Shown here: positions 43,591 through 52,324 of the stretch, in pieces
Layout of the letters: each line of letters opens with the position of its first letter
Numbering within the stretch: position 1 is the stretch's first letter
The notes under the pieces: model-generated
What the model saw: only the letters and a program-made list of their open reading frames with translations
Database searches by the model: none
Told to the model about the DNA's origin: nothing
NCBI GenBank assembly: GCA_963848955.1
Contig: CAWKFQ010000019.1
Span: 43,810 to 107,809 of the forward strand
DNA from: DASUPK01 sp963848955
Lineage (GTDB): Bacteria > Actinomycetota > Thermoleophilia > Solirubrobacterales > 70-9
Length of the DNA stretch: 64,000 nt
Direction of reading: 5' to 3'
Program-made: the position numbers and the translations under genes

Positions 43591-43867
43591 CGCAGGCTTA
43601 AGTTATCTGTGGCCGCGCTGACTAGGGCAGCTTGAAGTCGTTGAAGTACCAGAGGGCGGAGCCAGCGCCCAGCCGGGTCGAACACGCCGACGGATCCGAG
43701 GAACAGGAGGACGTCACCGCGATTCCAGCCGTCGAGTGAATTCCGCACGGCGTCCACAGTTCTCCTGCGGCATCGCCCACGCGGTATCTCGCGACCGAGC
43801 GAAAGTCCTGCTTTCCATGCAAGGCAGCGGTCTGAAATCACAGCCCTAATCGAGGGAGGGGTGGCCG
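43591..43867. other. Gap without recognised gene
   Basis: About 280 bases between the small membrane gene and ppx. Only short open frames with no coding pattern are present. A 20-odd-base sequence around 43805 (CTGCTTTCCATGCAAGGCAG) resembles one at 43277 (CTGCTTTCCGTGCAAAGC), so a small degenerate repeat may flank this segment. Confidence 0.3.
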
Positions 43868-44775
43868 CTAGGCCGCCAGCTTCGCCCGCGAGCCGTTCTG
43901 CTTCCCGTTCAGCAGGGTGAGGATGATCCCCTCGCGCAGGCCGCCCCTGCCGATCTGCAGCGGCTGGCCGAGCATCTGGGAGAACTTCTCCAGCAGGAGC
44001 ACGCCGGCCGGCAGCAGCTTACCCGGCGGGAGTCGAGCTCGAAGCGCTTTGCCACCTCGTAGATCTCGTCGCTGGAGAGGACACGGACCGCGCGCTCGAG
44101 CGTCTCGTACTCGAGCACCGCCCCCACCAGGGTGCGCAGCGAGGTGGCGCTGCCGCCCACCGCGACCGCCTGGTCGGGAGCCTCGAGCTCCACGCCCTCG
44201 AAGAAGTCGGAGATGTGATCGCGCAGACCCCGAATCTCGGCGGCGGAGGGCGGATCGGACTCGAGATGGTCCTCCGTCAGGGACCCCGAGCCGATCTTGA
44301 ACGACTTCACCTCGGTGACCCCGTCGGGGAGGGTCCCGTAGATCACCTCGGAGGAGCCGCCTCCGACGTCGACGACTGCGACCTTGCCATCGACGGGATG
44401 CCCGAGGGACTTCGTCGCGCCGATGAACGCGAAACGGCCCTCGTCCTCCTCGTCGAGCACGTCGACCTCCACGCCGGCGATCTCCTCGATCTCCTCGACG
44501 ACCTTGTCGCGGTTCTTCGCCTCCCGGATCGCGGCCGTCGCGACCGTCTTGACCAACTCCGCGCCCATCTCCTGGGCGAGCCGCACCTGGGTTCTGACGA
44601 CGTCGGCGACCTCGGCGATCTTCTCGGCGGTGATCTTGCCGTCCTTCGACGCTCCCTTGCCGATCCGGGTGTACGCGCGCTGCTCCATCACCTTGCGGAG
44701 CTGACCCTCCCCCGGCTCGGCGACGAGCAGCCGGGTGGTATTGGAGCCGATATCGATCGCCCCGCAGAGCATCAC
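43868..44775 (-). CDS. ppx: Exopolyphosphatase / guanosine pentaphosphatase, frame broken
   Basis: About 302 residues of the Ppx/GppA ASKHA-fold family. It has CGAIDIGSNTTRLLVAE, AAIREAKNRDKVVEEIEEIAG, GKVAVVDVGGGSSEVIYG and VAVGGSATSLRTLVG. A base is missing near 44022; past it, KLLPAGVLLLEKFSQMLG and GLREGIILTLL continue to a stop at 43868. It degrades polyphosphate from the end or hydrolyses pppGpp. It lies downstream of the arsR-arsM operon. Confidence 0.92.
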
Positions 44776-44832
44776 CCTGGATTCTCCCAGGGCAATCGGA
44801 TCAAGCCAGGCACAAACGCGCTGCTTGCGACG

Positions 44833-45673
44833 CTATCCGTCGAGCGGCGCGCCGATCAGGGCGAGGCGGCGATTGAGTGCGCCGAGCGCGAACTCGGCGA
44901 GCGCGCCGTCCTCGACCCCGAGCAGGTCCCAGGCGCCCTCGCTCGGCGGCGAGATCGACTCGGCGACGGCGGGAAGCAGGCTCGCGGATCTGGTCTCGGA
45001 TCACGTCCGCCATCGCCGGGTCGGCGGCGACCGCCTCGCGCAGGAACCAGGTGCCGTAGGCGATGTGGCGCTGCTCGTCGGCGGCGATCCGGCCATAGCC
45101 CTCGGCGAAGCCGGGCAGCATGGTCGCGCTCGCGGAGGAAGTCGAGGAGGAAGTGAGAGGCGGTCAAGCCGAGCGTCCCCTCGATCACCATGTGGTAGAT
45201 CGTCACGAAGTCGACCTTGGCCTCGCGGTCGGCGGGATCGAGCCGCAGCCGGTCGTGGGCCTGGACCAGCGCCTCGTCGAAGACCTGCTCGAAGGCATCG
45301 CCGAGCACCTCCCGGGCGCGCGCGACGTGGCGCGGCGATCGCGGCGGGGTCGGCGATCACCTCGTTCTGGAAGCGGGCGTAGAACTGCATGTGGCGGACC
45401 TCGTCGACCAGCTGGGTGGAGAGGTAGCTGCCCTCCTCCTCGTCGTCCTGGGCGAGAACGAGGCCGCAGAACTGGGTCGAGATCCGCTCCTCGGCGACCA
45501 TCAGCGAGCTGAGCGACCCAGTAGAGGAGGTCTCGCTGCGCCTCCTCGAGCGTCGGCCCAGTCGCTCGGGTCGCGGCGAGAGGTCGATGTCCTGGGCGGC
45601 CCAGTGGGCGTGCTCCCAGTCCAGGTAGAGCTGCTGCGGGGTCCTTGAGGGCGAGGGTCTCGGCAGCGCTCAT
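44833..45673 (-). CDS. R2-like diiron (ferritin-fold) protein, frame broken
   Basis: About 280 residues recovered from four frames: MSAAETLALKDP, EEAQRDLLYW, MVAEERISTQFCGLVLAQDD, LVDEVRHMQFYARFQNEVI, YHMVIEGTLGLTASHFLLDF, IAADEQRHIAYGTWFL, and an end FALGALNRRLALIGAPLDG. The two ExxH metal motifs (DEVRH and DEQRH) and the remaining Glu ligands match ribonucleotide-reductase-R2-like oxidases. The substrate is unknown. The start overlaps the arsM stop by four bases. At least five single-base indels break the frame. Confidence 0.75.
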
Positions 45674-46479
45674 GCCGCGGACTCTGCGCCCGGATGATCG
45701 CCGAGCCGGCGTGCTCGTGGACGCGGTGGGTCTCGCGGATCTCGACGTCCTCGAAGCCGGCCGCCTCGAGCCCGGCCCGGAACTCGTCCTCGGTGAGCGC
45801 GCCGGCGATGCATCCGGTCCACTGCGCCATGTCGCGCACGCGTGGCGTCGTCCATCTCGGGGTCGGCGACGATGTCGGTGACCGCGAAGCGGCCGCCCGG
45901 CCGCAGCACCCGGGCCGCCTCGCGCGAACACAGCGGGCCTTGTCGGCGGAGAGGTTGATCACGCAGTTGGAGATGATCACGTCCACGGAGTCGTCGGGCA
46001 GCGGGAACCTCCTCGATCGTGCCCTTCAGGAACTCGACGTTCTCGACGCGCGCCTCGCGCTGGTTCGCGCGCGCGAGCTCGAGCATCTCGTCGGTCATGT
46101 CGAGCCCGTAGGCCTTGCCGGTCGGGCCGACCCGCCGGGCGGAGAGCAGGACGTCGATGCCGCCGCCGGAGCCGAGGTCGAGGACGGTCTCGCCCTCGTG
46201 CAGCTCTGCGACCGCGGTCGGGTTGCCGCAGCCCGAGCGAGGCGAGCTTGGCGGCGTCGGGCAGCTCGCGCGCTCGCCGACTGCGAATAGAGCTCGGCGC
46301 CGAAGGTCCTCGCACATCCGCTGCTCGACGCCGATCGGGTCAGCGGCCTCAGCAGCCGCAAGCGCCAGAGCCGGCCGCAACTCGCCGCTGCGTCCCTCGC
46401 TCGCGGCATTCGCGGCCGGTGCGTAGCGCTCGCGCACCGCCTCGCGAATCTCGTCCTTGCCCTTCAGCTGTTCAGCCAT
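45670..46479 (-). CDS. arsM: Arsenite S-adenosylmethionine methyltransferase, frame broken
   Basis: About 265 residues: KGKDEIREAVRERYAPAANA, a GCGNPTAVAELHEGETVLD segment, the SAM loop DLGSGGGIDVLLSARRVGP, NVEFLKGTIEEVP, ISNCVINLSADKAR and ARVLRPGGRFAVTDIVADPE. The NCVINL and CGNPT cysteines and the overall pattern are those of ArsM. It methylates As(III). Several indels (for example near 46230, 46010 and 45930) break the frame. It overlaps arsR by 16 bases. Confidence 0.88.
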   Translation of the reverse strand: MAEQLKGKDEIREAVRERYAPAANAASEGRSGELRPALALAAAEAADPIGVEQRMCEDLRRRALFAVGERASCPTPPSSPRSGCGNPTAVAELHEGETVLDLGSGGGIDVLLSARRVGPTGKAYGLDMTDEMLELARANQREARVENVEFLKGTIEEVPAARRLRGRDHLQLRDQPLRRQGPLCSREAARVLRPGGRFAVTDIVADPEMDDATRARHGAVDRMHRRRAHRGRVPGRARGGRLRGRRDPRDPPRPRARRLGDHPGAESAA

Positions 46480-46820
46480 CCGCTCAGCTCCTCCAGCGCC
46501 TCTGGGTTGACGTAGTAGTAGGCCCAGAGCCCCCGGCGCTCGGAGCCGACGATCCCGGCCTCGCGCAGAACCTTGAGATGGTGAGAGACCGTCGGCTGGG
46601 AGAGGTCGAAGAGGGGGACCAGCTCGCAGACGCAGACCTTGCCGGCGTGCTTGCGGAGGACGTCGACGAGCTGCATCCGGATCGGATCGCCGAGCGCCTT
46701 GGCGATCGCGGCCATCCGCTCGGCCGCCTCCCGCTCGATGTCGGGATAGACGACCGGCTCGCAGCAGGGCTCGCCGACGGGGCGCTTCTGCTTCGGGGCG
46801 AGCTCCAGATCGACCGCCAT
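46464..46820 (-). CDS. arsR: ArsR-family arsenic-responsive repressor
   Basis: A 119-residue winged-helix repressor. It has an N-terminal CCEP pair, then ERMAAIAKALGDPIRMQLVD, the metal-binding CVC in KVCVCELVPLF, and recognition helix SQPTVSHHLKVLREAGIV. As(III) binding at the CxC site would release DNA. ATG at 46820 lies directly beside an inverted repeat that is the probable operator. It controls arsM and the R2-like gene by translational coupling. Confidence 0.92.
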   Translation of the reverse strand: MAVDLELAPKQKRPVGEPCCEPVVYPDIEREAAERMAAIAKALGDPIRMQLVDVLRKHAGKVCVCELVPLFDLSQPTVSHHLKVLREAGIVGSERRGLWAYYYVNPEALEELSGWLNS

Positions 46821-46822
46821 CG

Positions 46823-46839
46823 ATTGATAATATATCAAT
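46823..46839. promoter_or_regulatory. Probable ArsR operator
   Basis: ATTGATAATATATCAAT is a perfect palindrome with 7-base arms around ATA, in a strikingly AT-rich patch three bases upstream of the arsR ATG. A second half-site (TCAATTGAATA) follows. The layout fits autoregulation of a near-leaderless transcript. Confidence 0.7.
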
Positions 46840-46900
46840 TGAATAGTGAGATTGTCAATGGATACGATTCGCATGGCCACCGTGCGATTGGAGGTTTGAG

Positions 46901-47173
46901 ATGGACGACGAGCTGGAGTTCTATGCGGATCGACGTCGTCACCGAGCGATCGGCGAACTTGCCGAGGAGTTCGAGGGGATCTGGTGGGCCTCCTGCCGAT
47001 CGGGGTCGGCACCGGCCCCGCCGCCACGGTCGCCGCCCTCGGGGCGACCAACCTTGCGGCGGCCACCGCGGCGGGGATGGTGGTCAGCACAGCGACCGTG
47101 CTCGCGGTCCTGTTCTATGCGGGGGCATTCTGGGCGCTGCGTACCCGCATCCCGGGGGGCGATCCCCGCCTAG
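46901..47173 (+). CDS. Hypothetical small membrane protein, frame broken
   Basis: A soluble acidic start MDDELEFYADRRRHRAIGEL, AEEFEG continues in another frame as GLLPIGVGTGPAATVAALGA, TNLAAATAAGMVVSTATVLA and VLFYAGAFWALRTRIPGG. This gives about 90 residues with two membrane helices. One indel near 46980 joins the frames, and a TAG at 47171 is a likely stop. It is divergent from arsR and shares its intergenic region. Function is unknown. Confidence 0.5.
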   Translation: MDDELEFYADRRRHRAIGELAEEFEGIWWASCRSGSAPAPPPRSPPSGRPTLRRPPRRGWWSAQRPCSRSCSMRGHSGRCVPASRGAIPA

Positions 47174-47176
47174 TCG

Positions 47177-47881
47177 TCAGCTCGAGGGGAGCGGCGCCTG
47201 GCCTGGGTGCGAGGCGTCCTCGAACTCCCGGAAGAGCCCGGTGACGACGAAGGCGACCTGCTCGCCGATGTCGACGGCGTTGTCGCCGATCCGCTCGATC
47301 GCGCGGGCGACCAGCATCATCGTCATCGCCCATTCGCGGATGTCCGTCGTCCTCGCCCACCTCGACCGCGATCTGGAAGCACTCCTTGTTGAGGTCGTCG
47401 ATCAGGTCGTCCTGCCGGACAAGGTCGCGGGCGAGCTCGATGTCGCGCGCCTCGAACGCCTTCTTCGCCTGGGAGACCATCGAGCGCGCCTGCTTGCCCA
47501 TCCGCAGGATCCGCTCGACCATGTCCTCGTGCTGGGGCGCGTCGTGGCCGGTGAGCGGGATGACCTTGGCGATGTTCACGCACTGGTCGCCCATCCGCTC
47601 GATGCTGTGCATCACGTGCAGCAGCGCCGAGATCAGCCGCAGGTCCGTGGCGACGGGCGCCTGGGTGGCGAGCAGGGTGAGGATCTCCTGGTGGACCTCC
47701 AGGTAGCGCCCGTCGATGCGGTCGTCGTCGGCGATCACCAGCTCGGCGAGCTCGATGTCCTGGTGCTCGACCGCCTCCAGGGTCCGATCGAGGCCTGGAT
47801 GACCAGGTCGAGGCCCTCGAGCGCCCGCGCTCGAGGCTCTCGAGCTCCTCCTGGTAGTGGAGCCGGGTCGTACTCCGGCAT
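47177..47881 (-). CDS. phoU: Phosphate regulatory protein PhoU, frame broken
   Basis: About 233 residues of two three-helix PhoU repeats: LGVEH-type N-terminus (ARALEGLDLVIQA), DDDRIDGRYLEVHQEILTLL, SALLHVMHSIERMGDQCVNI, then QDDLIDDLNKECFQIAVEV and RAIERIGDNAVDIGEQ. PhoU represses the Pho regulon when phosphate is plentiful. Indels near 47830, 47770 and 47345 break the frame. ATG 47881 overlaps the pstB stop. It ends four bases from the convergent small membrane gene. Confidence 0.92.
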
Positions 47882-48783
47882 CAGCCCACCTTCCCGGTGA
47901 CGTAGTCCTCCGTCCGGGGGTCGGAGGGGTTGGTGAAGATCTTGTCGGTGTCGTCGTACTCGACCAGCTGACCCCAGCGGTTCTGCTCCTCGGCGTCGAG
48001 CTCGACGATCAGGAATGCGGTGCGGTTGGAGACCCGCGCCGCCTGCTGCATGTTGTGGGTGACGATCACGATCGAGTACTGCTCCTTCAGCTCCAGCATC
48101 AGGTCCTCGATCTTGCCCGGTGGAGATCGGGTCGAGCGCCGAGCAGGGCTCGTCCATCAGGATCACGTCGGGGTCGACCGCGATGCAGCGCGCGATGCAG
48201 AGGCGCTGCTGCTGGCCGCCGGACATCCCGTAGGCGTTCTCGTCGAGGCGGTCCTTGACCTCGTCCCAGAGGGCCGCCGCGCGCAGGGCCTTCTCGACCC
48301 GCTCCTTGACGTCCGGAGCCCCAGCACCCGGGGGCCGAAGGCGATGTTGTCGAAGATCGACTTCGGGAACGGGTTCGGCTTCTGGAAGACCATGCCGATC
48401 CGCTTGCGGACCTCGACCGGATCGACCTCGGAGCCGTAGAGGTCCTGGCCGTGGTAGTAGCATGGCCCTCGACCGTCGCCGCGGGGATCAGGTCGTTCAT
48501 CCGGTTGAAGCAGCGGATCAGGGTGCTCTTGCCGCAGCCCGGAGGGGCCGATCAGCGCGGTGATCTCGTTCTCGTGGATGTCCATCGAGACGTCCTTGAC
48601 CGCCGGCTTGCCGTCGTAGGAGACGCTCAGGTCCTCGAGCTCGAAGACCGTGTCGCTGCCCTGCGTGCCCTGGCCGTGCCCGGCGCCCTCGGCGACGCCC
48701 GAGACATCGATCTCCGGACGCTCCTCGCGGCCGGTCGCCGCGCCGGCCGCCCTTCTCGCTTGGTCAGCCACCTTGTCCAACAC
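47881..48783 (-). CDS. pstB: Phosphate ABC transporter ATPase PstB, frame broken
   Basis: About 300 residues. It has ELEDLSVSYDGKPAVKDVSM, Walker A (ALIGPSG then broken), KRIGMVFQKPNPFPKSIFDN, signature GMSGGQQQRLCIARCIAVDP, Walker B VILMDEPCSALDPIS and VIVTHNMQQAARVSNRTAF, ending FTNPSDPRTEDYVTGKVG. The N-terminal 45 residues (LDKVADQARRAAGAATGREE and a Gly-rich linker) are an extension beyond usual PstB. Indels near 48540, 48470, 48315 and 48120 break the frame. Confidence 0.93.
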
Positions 48784-48819
48784 TATCGACCGTCGCTTTC
48801 ATCGAGTTTGCATTTGTCG

Positions 48820-49774
48820 TCACCACTGCTGCTCGTATCGGTTCCGAAGCCAGATCGCGAACGAGTTCATCGCCAGCAGCACGATCAGCATCACGATCAC
48901 GCCGGCCGCGGCCAGGACCCGGAACTCGTCCTGCGGGTCGCAGCGCGTAGTTGAAGATCTGCACCGGCATCGCCGAGTAGCCGCCGCTCGAAGGGATTCG
49001 GCGGGTCGGAGGTGACGAAGGTCGCCGCGCCGACCAGCAGCAGCGGCGCCGCCTCGCCGATCGCCCGCGAGAGCGGCGAGGATCACTCCGGTGACGATGC
49101 CGGGGATCGAGGCCGGCAGCACCTGCCGGCGGATCGTCTGCCACTGGGTCGCGCCGAGCGCCAGCGAGCCCTCTCGGATCGAGGGGGGCACGGCCCGGAT
49201 CGCCTCGCGCGCGGCGAGGATCACCGTCGGCAGCACCAGCAGCGCGAGCGTCAGCGAGCCCGCGGCGAGGACGAAGCCGAGGTCGAGCGGGCCGCGGACG
49301 ATGAAGGCGAGGCCGAGGATCCCGTAGATGATCGAGGGCACCGCGGCGAGGTTCTGGATGTTGAGCTCGATCAGCCGGTTCCACCAGCGCGTCCTGTCGG
49401 CGTACTCCTCGAGGTAGATCGCGGCCCCGACGCCGAGCGGCACGACCAGCAGGATCACGCCGGCGATCAGGTAGAGGGTGCCGATGATCGCCGGCCGGAA
49501 GCCGGCCTTCTCGGGGAAGATCGTCGACGGGCCGTCCGTGATCAGGTCGAGTGCCGAAGGACGGCGAGCCCTTGATCGCGGACTGCAGGATCACCGCGGC
49601 CAGGCCCGAGCAGAGCGATCCCGACCGCGAGCAGCAGCAGGCGAAGAAGATGTTGCCCGACCACCTGTCGCCACGCGGCTGCTGGCCGAGAGCGACCCGG
49701 CCACGGCCGCGTGCGCCCCGGCGGTGGCCAGGCGGGTGCGCTCCGATCGGCCACGCCGGCCGACGCGGGCTCAC
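48820..49774 (-). CDS. pstA: Phosphate ABC transporter permease PstA, frame broken
   Basis: About 317 residues, with an intact C-terminal two thirds: LLVVPLGVGAAIYLEEYADR, NIQNLAAVPSIIYGILGLAF, GSLTLALLVLPTVILAAREA, REGSLALGATQWQTIRRQVL (the EAA loop to the ATPase) and a final LLAMNSFAIWLRNRYEQQW. The N-terminal membrane part is scattered over frames by indels (near 49690, 49600 and 49555). GTG 49774 overlaps the pstC stop. Confidence 0.92.
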
Positions 49775-50739
49775 TCGTAGACCTCCCGGAAGCGGCGCAC
49801 CAGCCGGATCGCGAACACGTTCATCGCCAGCGTCATCACGAAGAGCAGCGCGCCGACGGCGAAGATCGTGTCGTACGTCGATCGGTCCCCGGTCGCGATA
49901 TCGCCGGTCGCGGTGGTGCCGATGAAGGCGGTCATCGTCTGCACCGACTGCCGGGGTCGAAGGTCAGGTTGGGCGTGCCGCCGGCGGCCAGCAGAACGAT
50001 CATCGTCTCGCCGACCGCGCGCGAGGCGGCGAGCACGATCGAGGCGACGATGCCGGAGATCGCCGCCGGGAAGACGACCCGGGTGGAGACCTTGAGCTTC
50101 GTGGCGCCGAGCGCATAGGCGCCCTCGCGCAGCCCGCCCGGGACGGCCTTCATCGCGTCGTCGGAGATCGAGGCGATGATCGGGACGATCAGCAGCCCGA
50201 TCGCGAGGCCGGCGACGCCGGCGGCGAAGGGCGGCGTCTTGACGAAGCTCGGGAAGACGTCCTGGATCTCGGGGCTGAGGAAGGTGACGGCGAAGAGGCC
50301 GAGCGCGACGGTCGGGATGCCCGCGAGCACCTCGAGCATCGGCTTGACCATCTTGCGCATCCGCGGGCTGCGCGTACTCGCTCAGGTAGATCGCCGAGAG
50401 CAGGCCGATCGGGATCGCGAACAGCAGCGCCCAGAGGCTGGTGTTGAGCGTCCCGACGACGATGTTGAGGACGCCGAAGCTGGGCGTCGGCCTGAGTCGG
50501 CGCCCAGTCGTGTCGAAGGAGAAGAACTCGCCGAGCGAGACCTCGCCGAAGAAGTCGATCGTCGGCGTCAGCAGCGAGATCACGATCGCGGTCGTGGTGA
50601 CGACCGAGATCACCGCGCAGGCGGCGAGCAGGGCCTGGATCACCCGCTCGCCGTAGCGCGGACGCGCGGCCACCAGGGGCCGGGAGGGGTCTCGCCTCCC
50701 GAGCGCCCCGGTGGCCGCTGTCGCGTCCCGTGCTTCCAT
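49771..50739 (-). CDS. pstC: Phosphate ABC transporter permease PstC, frame broken
   Basis: About 322 residues. It has an N-terminal cytoplasmic segment, ALLAACAVISVVTTTAIVIS, FGEVSLGEFFSFDTTGRRLR, SLWALLFAIPIGLLSAIYLS, a middle part in another frame (MLEVLAGIPTVALGLFAVTF, GLREGAYALGATKLKVSTRV) and an end FVMTLAMNVFAIRLVRRFRE. Indels near 50370 and 49950 separate the parts. It follows pstS by 16 bases. Confidence 0.92.
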   Translation of the reverse strand: MEARDATAATGALGRRDPSRPLVAARPRYGERVIQALLAACAVISVVTTTAIVISLLTPTIDFFGEVSLGEFFSFDTTGRRLRPTPSFGVLNIVVGTLNTSLWALLFAIPIGLLSAIYLSEYAQPADAQDGQADARGARGHPDRRARPLRRHLPQPRDPGRLPELRQDAALRRRRRRPRDRAADRPDHRLDLRRRDEGRPGRAARGRLCARRHEAQGLHPGRLPGGDLRHRRLDRARRLARGRRDDDRSAGRRRHAQPDLRPRQSVQTMTAFIGTTATGDIATGDRSTYDTIFAVGALLFVMTLAMNVFAIRLVRRFREVYE

Positions 50740-50755
50740 GTCTGCTTACTCTCGC

Positions 50756-51743
50756 CTAGCCGGTGGTGGTGGCGCCGCCACCGCCAGCGGTGACCGCTTC
50801 CAGCTTGCTCTTGGACGCCGCAGCTGCTCGTCGGTCAGCGGGATGAAACCGATCTGCTCGGCAACCGCGTTGATGTTGTCCAGGTAGAACTGTCAGGAAC
50901 GCGTCCACCGACTCGTTCTGCAGCGCCGTCGCCGACGGGTAGACGAACAGCGGGCGGGAGCGGGTAGTAGGACCCGTCCTGGCCGGTCTCGACCGACGGC
51001 GCGACGCAGCCCTTGCCGCCGTCGATCTCCATTGCCTTGACCTTGCCCTCGTTCTCCTTGAAGAAGGAGTAGCCGAAGTAGCCCATGCCGCCCTTGGCGC
51101 CAGAGACGCCGGTGACGGTTGCGTTGTCGTCCTCGCCGATGTCGTTGACGTCGGACGTCCGCTGTGCGCCCTCCTCACCGTTGATCTTGTCTGTGAAGAA
51201 GTCGAACGTTCCCGAGTCCGTGCCCGGCGAGTAGAGCGCCAGGTCCTCGTCGAACGAGGGCTGGAGGCCCTGGATCTGGCTCCAGCTGCTGATCGTCGAC
51301 TTGGGCTCCCAGACGGACTTGAGCTGGTCGACCGTCATGCAGGTCACCGGGTTATCCGGGTTGACGGCGACCGTCAGCGCGTCGTTGGCGACCTGGATCC
51401 CTCGTAGGCGATGCCCTTCGCCTGGCAGGCCTGCGCCTCGTCCGGCTCGATCTCACGGGACGCGTCGGAGATGTCGGTCTCGCCGGCGCAGAACTTCTCG
51501 AAGCCGCCGCCGGTGCCGGAAGTGCCAACCGTCACCTTGACGTTCGGGTTGTCGGCGTTGAACTGCTCGGCGATCGCTTCGGTCAGGGGCCCGACCGTGC
51601 TCGAGCCGTCGACTCGGATGTCGCCGGAGAGGTCTCCTGAACTGGTTCCACTGCCTCCGTCGTCGTCGTCGCCACCGCAGGCGGCGACGCCCGAGGGCGA
51701 GAACGCCGGAAGCGGCCAGGACGAGCCACCACTTGCTTGACAT
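50756..51743 (-). CDS. pstS: Phosphate-binding lipoprotein PstS, frame broken
   Basis: About 328 residues in several frames: a lipoprotein signal starting MSSKWWLVLAASGVLALG, DGSSTVGPLTEAIAEQFN, GTSGTGGGFEKFCAGETDIS, DVSRE-type loop, VNPDNPVTCMTVDQLKSVWE, LYSPGTDSGTFDFFTDKING, GYFGYSFFKENEGKVKAMEI and RPLFVYPSATALQN. These contain the phosphate-coordinating SGT loops. A ribosome site (AAAGGAG) precedes ATG 51743. It is the first gene of pstSCAB-phoU, and a PHO-box-like repeat lies 90-100 bases upstream. Confidence 0.94.
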
Positions 51744-51829
51744 TGACTGCGCTCCTTTTTCGCGTTGTCAGTAGACGCCGGACCCTCTCAGCGCGGCGGG
51801 CGCATCTTGTTACCGGGGCGTGGCCCGAT

Positions 51830-51846
51830 TGTGAAAAAGATGTAAA
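51830..51846 (-). promoter_or_regulatory. PHO-box-like direct repeat upstream of pstS
   Basis: On the minus strand TTTACATCTTT is followed by TTCACAATCGG, so TTTACA and TTCACA are exactly 11 bases apart. It lies 87-103 bases upstream of the pstS ATG, in the gap after the winged-helix gene. Confidence 0.6.
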
Positions 51847-51873
51847 TAGGCCCTGTTCGCGCCCGACCGGCAC

Positions 51874-52243
51874 TCACGCCTGGGGCGAAAACCGATAGCC
51901 GATGCCGGTATGGGTGTGGATGAAGCGCCGACCCGGGCAGGGCGCGGCTCAGCTTCGCCCGCAGCCGCCCGACGTAAACGTCGACGGAGCGATCGCTCTT
52001 CTTGTAGGAACGCCCCCAGACCGTCTGGTAGAGCTCCTCGCGAGTCATCACGCGCTCGGCGTTATGGGCCAGCTCAGTCAGGAGCTGCAGCTCGCGCACC
52101 GTCAGCACCAGCGGCCGGCCGTCGACGAGCGCCGCATGGTCGGCGGGCCGGATCTCGAGGCGCCCGGCGTAGACGGGCGTCGGGTCGCTGGCGACCACGG
52201 GTATCGCCGATCCTGAGACCGCGGCGCCGTTCCGACCTTCCAT
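51874..52243 (-). CDS. Receiver-less winged-helix (OmpR/PhoB-type) DNA-binding protein
   Basis: About 123 residues consisting of one trans_reg_C domain: LEIRPADHAALVDGRPLVLT, LQLLTELAHNAERVMTREEL, YQTVWGRSYKKSDRSVDVYV, GRLRAKLSRALPG, then FIHTHTGIGYRFSPQA after one extra base near 51933 is removed. There is no phosphoacceptor domain. The protein closely resembles the C-terminal domain of the adjacent regulator, suggesting a truncated duplicate. It is preceded by the strongest PHO box in the window and followed by pstS. Confidence 0.82.
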
Positions 52244-52284
52244 GGCGTGGGAGCTTCGCCACTCGGCCCCCGAAAGTAGTTACG

Positions 52285-52316
52285 TTCGAGTGAACTTCCG
52301 GTGAACGAGATGTAAC
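52285..52316 (-). promoter_or_regulatory. Strong PHO box (GTTCACC direct repeats)
   Basis: On the minus strand GTTCACCGGAA and GTTCACTCGAA stand in tandem as two 11-base units, preceded ten bases upstream by GTTACATCTC. The Streptomyces PhoP box is built from such 11-base repeats with a GTTCACC core. The site is 42-73 bases upstream of the winged-helix gene start and just after the response regulator stop. Confidence 0.75.
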
Positions 52317-52324
52317 GGGACGCT

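Noticed and set aside
43581..43841. An 86-codon minus-strand frame upstream of the small membrane gene
   Set aside because: It lacks a ribosome site and recognisable pattern, and it overlaps the start of the better-supported gene at 43590.
44778..44795. CCCTGG...CCAGGG hairpin between the R2-like gene and ppx as a terminator
   Set aside because: The stem is only six pairs and no T-run follows on the minus strand.
46984..47244. Plus-strand frame extended through the end of phoU
   Set aside because: The part after 47173 is antisense to a well-supported PhoU C-terminus, so the extension reflects an indel that hides the true stop.
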